Assembly: GCF_963678635.1 (NCBI RefSeq)
Contig: NC_087063.1
Coordinates: 6,296,386-6,360,385 of the forward strand
Reading direction: 5' to 3'
DNA from: Symsagittifera roscoffensis
Taxonomy: Eukaryota; Xenacoelomorpha; Acoela; Convolutidae
Length of the DNA: 64,000 nucleotides
Part shown: one piece after another, positions 13,201-28,200 of the stretch
Numbering within the stretch: position 1 is the first letter of the stretch
How the letters are laid out: the number at the start of each line of letters is the position of its first letter
The notes under the pieces: generated by a model
Told to the model about the DNA's origin: nothing
Databases searched by the model: none
The model's input: only the letters and a program-made list of their open reading frames with translations
Made by a program: the position numbers and the translations under genes

Positions 13201-16200
13201 AGGCCTCTTTACCCAAAAATGACCGCTCAAAAAATTCAGCAAAAGTAGATGTTAAATAGTGAACTAGTTCAAAATTTACACGAAAAAAAATTGACTCGGT
13301 CTAAGAAGCAAATTCGATTATCAAACACTTGCAGTTCTCCATAGCATAACCATAATTTAAACGAAACGGAATACAAAATAAGAAATTGACTTTTTGATAT
13401 TAAAATTGAGTTTTAGAATTAAAATTTAGAATTTGACTTTCGATTGGAATTTTGTGCGTAAAATAATTATGATTGTCTTTTAAGTCTTGCAAATTATGAT
13501 TTTAAGACATACTTTCAAGCGAAATGATTTAAAAGCTTACTTATTTGAAGACAAAATTGAATATGACTTGAACCAAAGACGATGTATGTCATCAAACATT
13601 TGTCCTTCGATTGGAATTTCGAGCAAAAAATAATTGTGAGCTAAACGGTTTTATGACAATATACCCTATGCCAATTTACCCAATGTTCTATAAATATTTC
13701 AATTGGTCAGAGGTAACTGAGCTGACTATCTTGGTTTTAGGTTACTTGTGGGTGACAACCGGCTCTAAATTTCGTATAGAGTCCTACCCTCTGTTGGCAA
13801 GCTCGAAACATGTTTACGCGACTGCGGCAATCTTTATTTTGCTGTAATCATTCTGTCTCAAGTTAGGCGCAGGATATATTGCCAAAGGGTAGATTGGTAT
13901 AGTGTAAATTGGTATATATTGAGCCTCGAACATCCTACCTTTCAATTAAGAGGCGGAGACGTTGTAACTACTTAACCACCGCTTCCCTGCTTTTTCATGC
14001 CATACGTTTAATTTTCCAATTTAAAATCGCTTATTTATGTTAGCCAGGTCGTAACAAATTATTTCGTGTTCGATGCCAGACTGTCATAGATTGTCCTGCT
14101 ACCGAGTTAAACATTTTTCTTTAAACAGAAACTCACCAGGTGGTCTGTTGATTTGATTGAGCATCACATCTGCCATGTGTTTGTCTCCAGAAGACATGAA
14201 CAAATAGCCAGCTGCCAGAAGAGCCGCAGTTTGCACGTTGAAGCCCACGTCCAGCTCAGCACCATTGGGCGGCAAAAGCGCACCTATGCCAAACAACACA
14301 TCATAATTTTCAGCATTCCAACTACATATAAATGCTCTTAGAGTTAGGACGATTTATCCACGAGGGAAAGCACCAACATAAGAATTGTACGGCTCTTCGT
14401 GAATAACAGCTGTTGTGCCCCTGCTTAAGAACTGCAAGCAACTTTTTGGTTATTTTTTTTGGACCGGGTTACTGCTGCCTCACCCTCAAGCAACGAGCAC
14501 GGATCATATTGGGCCTCGAACACCTGACCTTTCAATTGAGAGACGGAGACGTTACAACAACTCCACCACCGCTTCCCTGCTTCCTCAAGCGATAAGGCTA
14601 ATTTTAAATCTGAAATTGCTCATTTTTGTTAGCTAAGTCGTAGCAAATTACTTCGTCTCCGATGCCAAACTGTCATATACAGCGCTGCAATTAAAGCGTT
14701 AAAATTTATTTTAAAGACACATAAGATCATCACACAGAACGAAGTTACGGTTTGCACCAATCACCATGCAGCGTAAACATAGCATGACAAGCTACCCGAC
14801 AAAAAATAAAGAAAATCGAAAAACTAGACCTCTAAAAACCTCTCATTCCGAGGAAAGCATGTCTAGTTAGACAGACCCCTCCGTTAAAATTGGCTTGCAT
14901 AAAAACTGAGCTATAAAAAATAATAAAAAATGAGCTATTTTACAATGAAAGTCCCTCATCGTGAAGATTTATTTCTGCCATGCAAACGACGCAATATGAG
15001 TCACCTAATCCAATGTAACATAATCCAAAACCTATTTATCCAAATACACCAAATAATTGAAAAATTATAATGAGCAAGGTGAAAAATAAAACTCTTCACA
15101 CAGAGGCGAAGCTGACCTTCGCGCCACTTGCGATTCAAAAACGAATGACTATGATTGAAATCAAACGAAAAAAAAACACTTCAAAGAATAAAATTTTGTC
15201 AAAAAAAATTTGCAAAAGTCCCAAAAATTTCCGAAACAAAATTACCTGCAACTTTACAAAAAGCTAGAATGAAGTCGAACTTTCCCAGGTGAACTCTCGT
15301 TGAAGTTTCTGATTGAACGTGCAACGTCCCATGATCTTATCTGGAAAAACTCTCGACAATTGTTAGGATTCTCTTGATATACACAACAGTTTCAACAAAA
15401 AGTGACCTAGAAAAAATAAGTGACCAAAAAGTGACCAGGTAACTTAAAGTGACCAGTTTGAGCAGCCTGACTAATACCACTGAACATAGCCAACAGACAG
15501 TTGGAAATTAGAAGTCGATAACGTTTTTCGGGACCTTAACACTTTTGCTGTTCAAAAGTGGAGTTATCTTTCTTTTTAACAAAAGAAATTATACTAAGCT
15601 TTATAAGAAATTTAAGTCAAAGCAAAAAAAATAAAGTTGAGCCAGAACAAATTTTTTGACTTTTCCTGAAAAAAAAACAACGCACATTCAGAGGAGTCTG
15701 AATTACGTTCATCGACTCTTAACCAAGATTTAATATACATGAGCAAGTTCCTCACACAAAGTATCATCGAATTTTACAATAGGAAAAAAGAACACATTTT
15801 ACACATTTTTCATATCTATGCTTAAATTAGACATACTTTTCAACTTTGATAATAACAAAGAACTGACAAAAGGAAGGGACTGATAAAGAAATTTTTGTCC
15901 ACGTTTCAGTTTTCCCTAGAGTATAAACTATTCACGATGCTAATGTCATAGTGTCTATTTGAAATTGGTAAGCAATAATAGTGCTGATTTAAATTATCCG
16001 GACAAAACGAACAAAACTTGAATTTTCAAACGCGTTTTTCTCAATTTGGGCTAAGATTAGACAAAAAGTGAACAGAACAAAAGTCGCTTAGAATTTCATC
16101 AGAAATAATATGGTGCAATTTTTTTCTTCGAAATTCCCAAACAAAATTTAACCCAAAAATTGGTCATTTTGGCTTGTTCCGATCAATCAAGAATTACGCT

Positions 16201-19200
16201 GAAACTATTTTGTTAATTGATGAGAAACATATATCTCAAGAAGCCTCTTACACAGCCCAACAAAGATCTAGAAAGGTTAAATCTCCAAAAACCTGTATAA
16301 GAAAAAATATTTTTGCTTGACAGACAAGAAATGTGATTTTTACTAAATAAAACCCAAAATCTTTGCATTAAAACAAATTTTAAACAAAATTACTCGAATT
16401 TTTGGTGATTTGACCTTTCTAAAACTTTATTGGGCTGTGTAAGAGGCTTATTGTGATATATGTTTCTCATCAATTAACAAAGTAGTTTCAGCGTAATTCT
16501 TGATTGATTGGAAAAAGCCAAAATGACCCATTTTTGGGGTAAAATTTTGGTGTGGAAATTCGGAGAAAAAGCTGCACCATATTAATTCTGATGAAATTCT
16601 AAGCAACTTTTGTTCTGTTCGCTTTTTGTCTAATCTCAACTCAAATTGAGAAAAATGCCTTTGAAAACTGAAGTTTTTTTCGTTTTGTCCGGATAATATA
16701 GACTTCGGTTTCCAGTTTTTCGCTAATTTCCACACGTAAAAACCATTTTCAACAAACTAAATAGCCTGAAACGCTATAATTTATAAACGATTAAATTGCT
16801 CAAGATCATCGATATTGTCAACCATTCGGCATTAACAATACATCACTCACCTATGTGCAATGTAATAGTCCGCACGAGCACTTCGTCTCTCGAGGTCTGT
16901 TTGGACGCACAGAGACCCAACAACAAACTGATGCTCGTCAGTTCCTGGTTGCGACACAGATACGAGTGCAGGTTGTATGTCGACATGTTATCCAGCAGCC
17001 CGTTCAGAGCCAGACCTAGCAGGAACCCGGCATGTGAGCTGGCATGCTCTCCCGAACTTGCTGTCTTCGGTCTGATAAAGCAGAAATTTACAAAATAAAC
17101 ATCACAGCCAAATGACAACTGGAAGTGTTATTAAGCTCAAATGAACAACTGATTTTTTATTGATTCCTTTCAATATTCCTCAAAGAACAAACTCAGAAAA
17201 TCAGAATTTTAAATCCCAAAGGGGAACTTCGGAATTTAAAATTCTTTTGAAACTTGATTTCAAATTGTATTTTGCGCGCCATTTTCACTCAAGATATATT
17301 AAAGCTAAACTTTCACTAATGAATGCAGCTTAACTTTTCTTTTAAATGAAAATGAAGTGAACATGAAAGTCGGAAGTCAAACCAGCAAAATTAAAAACTG
17401 AATGTGAAAAAATACACAACCTCTCAGGGAAAAATGACTGCGTTGTTAAACTCTAAAGGCACATTGTTTTGAAATAACAGTCCTACAAAACGGGCCTTTC
17501 CCAAATTAGCCCCCCAGAAAAATATAACCTTCCATAATAGTAAAGTCTAAATTCAATAACTTTTTTGTTTTTAGACTGGAGGCTATAACGTGAAAGAACC
17601 CTGAAAACAACGAACATGTCGAAAACTGAAGCAATTTGGAACCATGTCTTCTGAATCTTTATTGCGTCTATATAAAAAAAAGAATCTAGCCTATGCCAAA
17701 CAACATAATGTTCTATAAACAGTTCAATTGATCAGATAATTGAGCTGATTATCTCGGTTTAAGGTCGCCGGTGGGCACGCGTCGCCGCTTCGCATAGTTA
17801 ACCGGCTCTAACTTTTGCATAGAGTCCTATTTTCTGTTGGCAAGCTCGCAGCACGTTGCCTCTGCGACTGCGGCGGTCAGCTTTTTGCTGCTAATTCAGT
17901 CTCAAATCAGACGTTGGGTAGATTGGTATATAGGTTAGAATGCTATAGGATAAATTGGAATAGGGTAGATTGTCCTGCTACCAAAAGGTCGCCAGCTTTT
18001 CAATACAAAAATTAGCATTGAATGGGTCGGCTAAAAATGAACATGCAAGTATTGGGATTTCTTATCTCTTCTAAAAGCAAAATGGCAAAACATTTGAAAC
18101 ATATTTCCTAAATTTACTACTGTGACCTTCATCAAAGCGTATTCTCTGCTTCCGTTGCTTTAATCATATCAACAAATTAGCTTACAAAAAAGCACGAATT
18201 TACGCCTTCATCTAGTCCATTAGATTGGACAGGGGAGTCTCTTTATTAAAATTTACTTAAGAGTGAAACCGGATACTATTTATACACAATTTATGGAAGC
18301 AAGATGAGACTTAATTAGGAAAACAAATGTCTTTTAAAAATCTAATCAAAGAAAGTATTTCGGTTACCAGAAACCGTACGTCCCCTTTTCTCGGAATTGA
18401 ATTTTATATCATTTTTCTTCAATGAATTTTCATAAGCCGCCTCAATACCCTCTGTGTTAAAAATAGCTTTCATGTCGCATTCATTTGTCTAGTCTAGTCC
18501 AAATACTCATCACCACGCCTACGCCAAAAAAGATTTTCGATGAATATTAGGATGCTTTTCGATGAATTCTAGGACTAAGATGCTTTTTAAAAGTAGAAAT
18601 AAAGTGTTGATATTAAATAACTGGACAAAACGAACAGCATTGGGAACTTTAAACACGTATTTGTCAAATTGGGTCGAAATTACACAAAAGAGCACAAAAA
18701 TCGAAGAGCACAAAAGTTGCTTAGAATATCACCAGAATTTTTCGAATTCGCAACGTAACTTTTATTCCAAAAATGGGTCATTTTTTTTGGTTAATCGAAA
18801 ATTACGCTGAGACTACCGCATTGCTTGCTGAGAAAAATATATCAAAAGAAGCTGCCTACACAACCCATTAAAATTCTACAAGGGTAAAATCTCCAAAAAT
18901 CTGTATAAAAATTTACATTTTTAACTGATAGTCAAAGAAGGTCAATTTTATTATACAAAACGCAAAATCTTTGCTTAAAAACAAATTTAAAACGTTCGCC
19001 CAGAGGGTAAAAAAATTTTACCCTTCCTAAACTTTGTTGTGCTGTGAAAGAGGCTTCTTTTGATATAACTTTGTCATCAATTAACATGGTTGAGCTTATA
19101 GCGCTATTCTTGATAAACTAAAAAAAAGCCTAAATTGTCGGGGTAAAATTTTTGATCTGAATTTTGCAAATTAAATTACACCATAATAATTCTGGTGTAA

Positions 19201-22200
19201 ATCTGGTGAAATTCTATTCAACTTTTGTTCTCTTATTTTTTAAATCTGAACTAAATTTGAGAAAACCGAGTTTGAAAAAACCTTCTTTTTCGTTTTATCT
19301 GGGTCATCAAATCACACTTGTATGTAATGCAGCAACGCATTCATGAAAAAAATGAACTAAATCTGAGCAAGCATGACTGCATGTCTGGAAATTGAGCTCG
19401 AGAATCAATCAAAGCGAGATAATGACGACGCAAATTGTCGATAGAAAGGGAAAATTGCAAAAAGAAAAAACTTATTACTTCAAGCATTAAATTTTAGGAG
19501 TGCGGTCTGTAATTAGACAACCTATTAATCATACTCGTCAGTAAGCAGACAAATATTATATTATCCAATCAGAATCGAGACGAGAGAGCAAACTTACTAA
19601 ATAAATAATTATTAATTATTCATTTCTTCCTTGCCTCGATTCTGATTGGTTAATACAGTATTTGTCTGCTTACTGACGAGTCTGAATACGCGGTTGTCTG
19701 AATACCGCTACGTAACCAATTTTTATCAGCCATTCTACAACCGTTAACGCAAGATTCCATTTGCTTGGTTAGGCACTCTGAATTTCAACTGAAATCATAG
19801 AGTCTAAACTTTACATACTTCATCTCATCCATGCAATTCGAATAATTGCAACTTTACGCTCTGTTTCAATCTTTTTCTGGTGATATATTAAATGGCAGAT
19901 TCATGTCAAATAGCTTAATCGCAATTTGTAGTACTTCTATCACTATTTTAGTTTATTTCAAAGACATATTTTTTGAAGGAATTGTAAAACTTAATTAAAA
20001 AAAAACACTTACTACTGGCAGAATAGAAAAATTGATAAAATGTCAGAAAACTGCTACATATTTGAATTTTGTTTGTAAAATGGAAGGCACCCAATTATTT
20101 ATTGTCAAAACACTCTACAGCTAAGTACTTCCTAGAGAGGGCGAATAAACTGTTGACAACAAAAAGAAGGAAAACATATTTTTTTCATGACCAATCAGAT
20201 AAAATCATTATTTCGGAAATTATTTATAAAATTTCCATTGCATTGGATAGGAACCAAAAAATTAAGTTGAACTAAGCAAGAACCAAAAATGGATGTTTCC
20301 AGGGAACTCTTATTGAAAATTGAGAAATGACATTTTCATACAGGCGAAGCTGCACCTCACAAACAAGCGCTATAAAACTTTAAATGGCTTAAAAAAGAAC
20401 AAGAAAACTTTTGACGTGAGCCGGATTCATACCCTCGACCGTAATATTAAGAGCTTCACGTCGTCGCATCTGCGCCATAATAACATAAGAAACGACGAAT
20501 ACTAGCCACTAATAAAGCAGATACCAAGATACTTTTTAATTGTCTAATACGTCCTCGCATCTTGGCCACTATCGCTCGAAATTACCGTTACACTAGCCAA
20601 CAACAAAACAGTTACAGATGCTATTCAATTGCAAATGCAAAAAAGGTAACCAATTGTGATGTATGGTTGCGTGGAATCGTTTGTCACGCAGCTCCAGCTC
20701 AATATCTGAGCCAAATTGATTGATTCTTGTTTTCATATGAAACCTCGCACGCAGATGACTTTCAGCAGATGATTATTTACAGAGAGGCCGAGCTGAGCTT
20801 CGCACCATTTGCGATACAAAAAAGAATGACCGTTATTAAAATCAAATGGAAAGAAAAATCAAATATTAGAAAAACCTCCAAAAATCGTTTTGGTCATACA
20901 ATTTTCTAAAAACCGCATAAAAGTCCAAAAGATCTGGAAAAAAAGTACCAACACCATTAAAAACTTTACAAGGAGCTTTAGGAAGGCTAGAAAAAAGCTG
21001 AACTTTCAAAAAAAAATTTGCAGGAACTAAGCCGGCAAAAATAAGCAGACAGACAGACCGAAAATTTCCACTTCGCAAAAAACAAGTCCTGAATGAAATC
21101 GAATCCCGGGTGTTACAGTGACTTAGCAGAAAGCTGAACTTTAAAAAAAATTCGGGTTACGAGAACAGCCGACGAAAATAAACAGACGGACGATGGTCCG
21201 AAAAATTACAAAAACTACAGAAATTACAAAAAATACAGTAAGTACAGAAACAAAATTACAAGCCTTTGCTGTTTCAAGCAGATGGTTTACTTCTACGCTA
21301 GATTTTTGATTGAATTTTAATTTATAACTAGCAGACAGGGAAAGACAGCCAGTAAGTAAAAAAAATTGATAACTTAAAAATAAAACTTCAAAAGTCAAAA
21401 TGTTGTCTGGAATCATGTTCTATTAGCGGAAAACATGTCCAAAAACACATCGACGGCGATAAATGACAATTCGAAAAATCAGACACAACGGCAACAGAAC
21501 CGACAAAACTTGAATAATTTCTCGTAGAACCGAAACTATAATTGCTGTCAAGAGAAACTTTCAACTATAAAACCTATTCTAAAAATTTTAGCAATTTGTT
21601 CGATCCGGAACGATGTCAAGAGAAACTTTCAACTATAAAAACTATTTTAAAATTTCAGCAATTTGTTATATCCGGAACGAAGCATGACACTTCCGATTTA
21701 ATGAAAACCACTCAAGCAAAAAAAAACAAAAGCAGCATATACGAAGTCAAGACTAGTAAAAATACAAACTGCAGGAGTAATTAAAGCAGTTAAAGCAACA
21801 TTAAAAATTGCGAATAAAAAAAGCAATTTTACGATCTGGCCACTAATCCGACAAAACATAAGCAGACTAACAATAGGTCCACATTTTTCGGAAAGGAGTA
21901 TTTCCAGTTTGAAAGAGATTCCTGGTCAGATTCGAACTAACAAATTTTGCCGTCCCAGGTGTGTTCTTAGCCTCCAGGCTAGGTGCTGTAGACGCAATAA
22001 AAGTTGAATTCATTATGAGCCAAGATACAAAGGATTAAATTGATCCTGCTAACAAGTTCCGATTTGAAGAAGTCTATGTTCCGATTTGACAACGCTTGCT
22101 AACCGCAAGCGTAATTATGACTGCTAAAATATGGAGCAAAAAAGATTTCAGGTACTTCTTCTGTTAGTCTGCAGTTTCTTTCATTTAAATAATTGTAAAA

Positions 22201-25200
22201 AAAACTTGTGCTTCTAAATTAACAATAACAACTTCCTTCAGCACAATGTTTAATTGAGACCCCAGAAAACAAACGAAGCTGATATTACTTGATATCTTTC
22301 AAGTTAACACAAGACACCTTTTTGACGCTAATTTTTGCAGTTAAAATTGAAGGCTTCCATTTTGAGCAATCAAATATGAAGCCAAAGAATAAATATAGTG
22401 CAACTGTTCGTCCCTTTTTTCCTTCATTGAAATAGGTACAAAATATGGATATTGTTAATTACATCCCATCTCCATAATCTTTTTTTTTCATTTCCAAAGA
22501 AACTAATCAAAAGAAGCGAAAAAAATTATCAACTAGTCAGAAACATTTTGAAATTTTGAACTCTTCGGGCTTATAAAAAGAACTTGAGAATCCATGAGGC
22601 ACATTGGTTGTCAGAAAACTTGACAAAAAAAACGCCATGAAAACAATGATAAAAAACTTGAGCGATTAAATTTTAAAACTTGAAACTTTTACAAAGCATT
22701 TTGAAAGGAAATAAACCATTTCTGCCCTTCAAGCGACACAACATAAGTTGATTTTGCCAATAAAACAAACCAAAATTATTTAAATTGAAAAAATTAACCA
22801 TCATCCGAGTTGTTAAATTGACAAAATAACAGTACGACTGTCAATTATATTAAGAATTGTTCGAATCAGAAATACGCAACGATTTGAAAATCCAAACATT
22901 CACATTTTCCCGGAAAGAAATTTCTATTTCATACATTCTAATGAAAAAACAAGGTCCGACCGGGACTCAAATCCCACACCAGTTGGGAAGGAGCGTAGAA
23001 GTTGTTAAGGTTCGATAAAAAAAGACTGTTTAGTTACGTAGACACTCACTCGTGAGAAAAGTTGTTGGTCTAGTTTTCGATTAGGAGATACTTGCTCTCG
23101 CACTACTCGAACCATTCACATAAAGCATGACAAAAACATTTTTTTAAAATCTGAATACAATGCAAAATAAGCCGGAGATTAAGCCGACTGAATGTTAGGC
23201 AAAACCAATTGGTCGATATAAAATTGCCAAAAATGATTACCAGACAATATGCTACCCTAAACAATTGTCAAAAAATTGCGTGCTACTTTAAATCCGACTC
23301 ATATTCAGTATGTGAAGCAACCCACATCTCAGAAACGACGCCGACTAAATTTTTTGCAGAAAAATTGAGCATAATGAACTTGTAATTCTAGAGGCTTACT
23401 GCGAAAAGGTCCGACCAGCTATTTTACTGAGATATCAACTCTTAACAAGCTATCTAACTGAGATATTAACTCTTAAAAGACCAGAAATTGTATTCAGAAA
23501 CACTTAACGTTCTCACGTGTAAAACCTGAGAACAAAACTTTAGACGGAAAAAGTCTTAGTATAACATACCAGCTGTAATGAAACAAGCACTCAAAACTGA
23601 TTCAGACAAAAAAATTCAAAAACAACAGTTCTCATTGATCAGATGAACTTTGCATATTGTCCTCTCGCTCAGAAGATAAATAGTCTGACCTGAACTTAAC
23701 TTTACTGACCTGTTATACATGACCCAAGCGGAGTCCACATCCTGAACACTTTGATCAATTCTCAACCCAGTCGCAGCTCCGTTGTGGAAAAAAGCCCAAC
23801 TTCTAGCAGGGAAACTTAGCGTGTTAGTCGTTATCTGTACCGACACATTTTTAGGCATCACTTTACACGAGAAGTTCATCTCTGGAATCGGTTCTGTAGA
23901 CGTTATATTAGGCGAAACTGAGCTTAGTGCAAACATGCCTCTGCCCACGGGCAAAGCCATTGTTCGCTTGGCATAATGGGCCAATATCAACTGCAGATCT
24001 TGCTGCTGGTAGTTTGCTTTCACTTTAATCGGTTGGGATGAATTCAGCATTCTTGAAACAGATTGAATTCTACTGTCTTCAGGAAATAAGACATTAAGCA
24101 CTTCCATGTCCATTTCCAACCCATTTGTTTTCAAAATCGTCCCTTGCACAGAATTTTTACCCTGAAATGGGCCTAACTTAGCGTCTCTGCTCATGTAATA
24201 AGTACTGGTGCCCCTTTTAGACGTGATCATTTCACTGGAAGTATTTTTAATCCCCTTTTTGCTCATGTCTTTCGCTCGAGTTAGGGTCGCTTTCTGGGAT
24301 ATCAAATCCTGCCTTTTGATCAAGTTGATAGCATTTTGGGTCCAATTAAGCGAGGGTTTCAAATGACCATGATAAATGACGTCATAAAAAGGAAGTGAAA
24401 CACCTGCGGGCAAAGTGCAGACAAAATCTGAATCAATGCCCATTACTTCCATTAAGACTAGCATCCGTTCAGAGAAAGAGGCCGACTTCAAATTAAAGTC
24501 AACTGATCCTGACTTCTCTTCAATTGAGTCTCTTTCCGCTGACAGATTTTTTAATGTGCTTGATGGAAAAAATCTCAAATTCAATTTTCTTTCCAATTCC
24601 AATGGCATTTCATTACCCATCAGATCAATTAGAATTTTAGAAATAACTGCCGAAAGTGAAATTTTCCCATTATCATTATTCTCTCTTTCATTGAATTCTT
24701 CTTTGTCCGATGTCTTCAAGTAGGCATAATACATGTAAACAACTGCCACTTTGATAATTCTTTCAGTTACTCCCCAAATAACAGGAAACATGCTTAGGGT
24801 GCTCGGATTGTTTTTAATTGCATCCACCAAAGCGTCCCGTTTTTTCGTCCCGTTTTCTTTACCACAAGAATTCCATTCCATTTCAGTAGCCCGAAGTGCT
24901 TCAAACTCTAATAAAATGTCAGTCCAATTCTTACATTTCAGTGCGCCTCTAACCCAACAAATAAAACTCGACACAAGACCATGACAACCGGTAAAAAAAG
25001 CCTCCAAGTCATCTAATTCATTTCCATATTCGGTAATAAATATTTCCGCTTTCAAGGGCAATTTTGTCTGATTATCGCGCAGATTTGCAGGGAAAATCTC
25101 GACAGGAAAATCAGAGAAATATCTAAACTTGACTTCCTCTAAGCCCAATTTATGGGCTATCGAAGCCAAAAACATAGCTAAAGTTTCAGTTTCCACACTT

Positions 25201-28200
25201 TTAGTCAAATCTAGTTTTAAATCTTCATAAATTACATGCGCAATTTTGAAAACTAATTCAAAATTTTTGTTCAATTTCAGTTTTGTAGCTGCCTGCGCTT
25301 TAGGTTTACCCGGTGACGTTTCGGGTAAACTTTCGTGATTGTTTTCATTACTTTTCGTAAAAAGACACAAATCGGCCAATTCAGCCACAAACCCAGTTTG
25401 CATCATTTCCTTAAAGTCGTCTTCTGTTCCAATGTCGTTTCTTTTGACCTTTTTTGAACTCAAATCTGAACAACTGTCCATTGACCTCGACCTACGCGCA
25501 CTTTCAATTTCAACAAATCCAAACTCATTTTCCAGAAACGAGACAAACAATTTAAACTCACATTGGGAATCGACAGTTTTCCCAATAGCATTTCTACAAA
25601 CAAACCAATTGACCGCAAACTGTGTGAAATCAGCGTTCGAAAAGCAACGTTTGAAGCTCTGTAAAAACAACTCGACCGCCGGGTTTTCAAACAGTTTGGG
25701 CAAAGTTAGGTAAACAACGTTGGTAACTCCAAACGTGTACCCGACTACTGTTCTACCGACAGAAGCGTGGAAATTATAAATAGAATTCCAGTTATTGACT
25801 GAACTTTCCATGTTCAAAGTAGAACTAAACAAATCAGGACATCTAACTTTACACACTTTTTGTGGCCCAGAGTACAGAGCGACTGCTGATTCCTTCTCCA
25901 AAACTGCCATATATGGAAGGTCTTCGATATCTATTGCATCAAAACATGATATAGTTGACGTTTTTATCATTTCAAAATGTGTAGCTTTGGCTGTTTTTGT
26001 TTCAGATACCTTGAACAAGCTTAGACTTTCAATTTGCCCTATAAACAGACAAATAAACTTGTTTCCCAGAAAATCAGATGTTGTAAAAGCTTTGGAAGCA
26101 ACGAATTTCGACGTATGTTTCGATGTCAAGGAGTCCTCATTAGCGATTAGTTCCAAGCATAAATTAGGAGTCAACGGCATTTCAAACCAGGGCAAAACAT
26201 GGGAGTTTCTGCTTAAATGAGTAGACGATTGTGCTTCCGAAATTGTAGAATTGATGTAAGGAGAGCTTTGACAAAGAGGTTGAGACGTTAACCTATAACT
26301 TTTTCTGAACAAAGGGCTTTGTTTCTCTGAAAACGGAGAGCGAAACTTCTGATGACTCATGAAATTGGGCTTCAAAATTGGGGAAAAGACGCTTGCAGTT
26401 TTATCCAAATGGAACCCTGGTGTTTTAGCCGGCTCTTTCATTCTCGTCAAATGCGTTTCACACAATTTAAGCTCACATTGATGATAAAAATCCTCCTTTT
26501 CGCCTTCGGTCGCTTTTCGAATTTTCCAAAATCTATGACCTCTTTTTGAGTCATGCGTGATTAACATTTCTAGACTTTCAATTGAAGCAACAATGCAACT
26601 CTTCTGAGAACTACTGAACTCGGAAATCGTTACAATGTTCGTTCTTTCATCTGCGGTACAGCAAATTATTGGAACCAGTTCTTCGCATGGGTGGCCCAGA
26701 TTATACAAGCTAGGCAAAGGAATCGAGCTGGACGCAACATCTTTGCTTTCAACGATCAACCCGAAGTTCTTGGTTGCCCAAACAGATTTCGGCTCAACTG
26801 TCAACTTGGATTGGAAGTAATCGCCTGAAAAATATTTTCCTCTTTGCAATTCCTGGAAACGCAATTTAGAAAAAAAAAACTTTAGAAAGAGTGTGTCTAG
26901 AGCTTCGCTTGGCAAATTTCATTTACAAAGGAGCCTCAAAACTCAACAAAACAAACACAGCCAACATACGGATGGAAAATTGTCCATGACATTTTGTCGT
27001 TTCATAATCAAGATGTTTTAGTCATTGACACTTTTATGAGGAAAAATCTAACCAATTAGAACAGACTGGACTAAAAGTTAACCCTTTTAATCTGCTGAGC
27101 TCATAAAATCAAATTCCCTTTTTCTTCAAACACGTTGTTCGCGCCATTTGCACTTTTGATATTCGAAAGCGTAATTTGCTTTCATTTCATCAAGGCATTT
27201 TGAAGCCAGCAGTGGAAAACAATTGAGTGAACTCTAGGAAAAAAAAATTAAAAAAAAAATTAAATAAATGTACAACGCTGATTTAAATTATCCGGACAAA
27301 ATGAACAAAACTTGAACTTTGAAACACATTTTTCTCAAATTGCGTTAAGATTAGACAAAAAGCGAAGAGAGCAAAAATTGCTTAGCATTTCATCAGAATT
27401 AGTATGGTGCAAACTTTTTTCCGAAATTCTCTACCAAAATTTTACCCCAAAAATAGGTCATTATGGCTTTTTGCAATCAATCAAGAATTACGCTGAAACT
27501 ATTTTGTTAATTGATGAGAAACATATATCACAAGAAGCTTCTTACACGGCCCAACAAAGTTTGAGAAGGGTTAAATCTCCAAAAACGCGTATAAGAGAAA
27601 ATATATTTGCTTGATGGTCAAGAAAGGTGATTATTAGGACATAAAATCCAAAATCTTTGCTTAAAACGAATTTTAAACAACTTAGTCAAATTGTTGAAGA
27701 TTTAACCCTTCGAACTTTGTTGGGCTGTGTAATAGGTTTCTTGTGATATATATTTCTCATCAATTAACAAAATAGTTTCAGCGTAATTCTTGAATAATTG
27801 AAAAAAGCCGAAATGACCCAATTTTGGGGTAAAATTTTGGTTGAAAATTTCGGAGAAAAAATTAGACCATATTAATTCGTTTGCAAAACAGGTCAAGGAT
27901 GAAATCGAACCAAAGGTATTTGATGACTCAAGTATATGTGTTACTTCTACGCCAGATGCATTGGATATTTGATAAAATTTGACACAGAGGCGAAGCTGCG
28001 ATTCGCAAACACTTGCGAGAACACGACAAAAAGCAGCTCTATCAAATGAAATAAAAAAAGAAAATTAGCCTCGAATTAGCAAAAACTCTGTTTAAATAGG
28101 ATTCGAATCTGCACCTACTGCAATCAAAAGATTTTGAGTCTCGCGAATTACCCACTGAGCCACGCAAGCTTAACAACCGACAAACATCAGTCACGAATAA

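Noticed and set aside
24415-26220. Several plus-strand frames over 100 codons inside ANAPC1 exon 2
   Set aside because: Antisense shadows of a securely identified coding exon.
26825-26915. Extending ANAPC1 exon 2 to the open frame start at 26915 or to the acceptor at 26853
   Set aside because: The 26853 acceptor gives the wrong phase with exon 1. The 26825 AG joins exon 1 in phase and gives a better family alignment.
28085-28165. Possible functional tRNA gene on the minus strand
   Set aside because: A and B boxes are present, but the acceptor stem does not pair and the sequence continues into a repeated body, so it is a SINE head.
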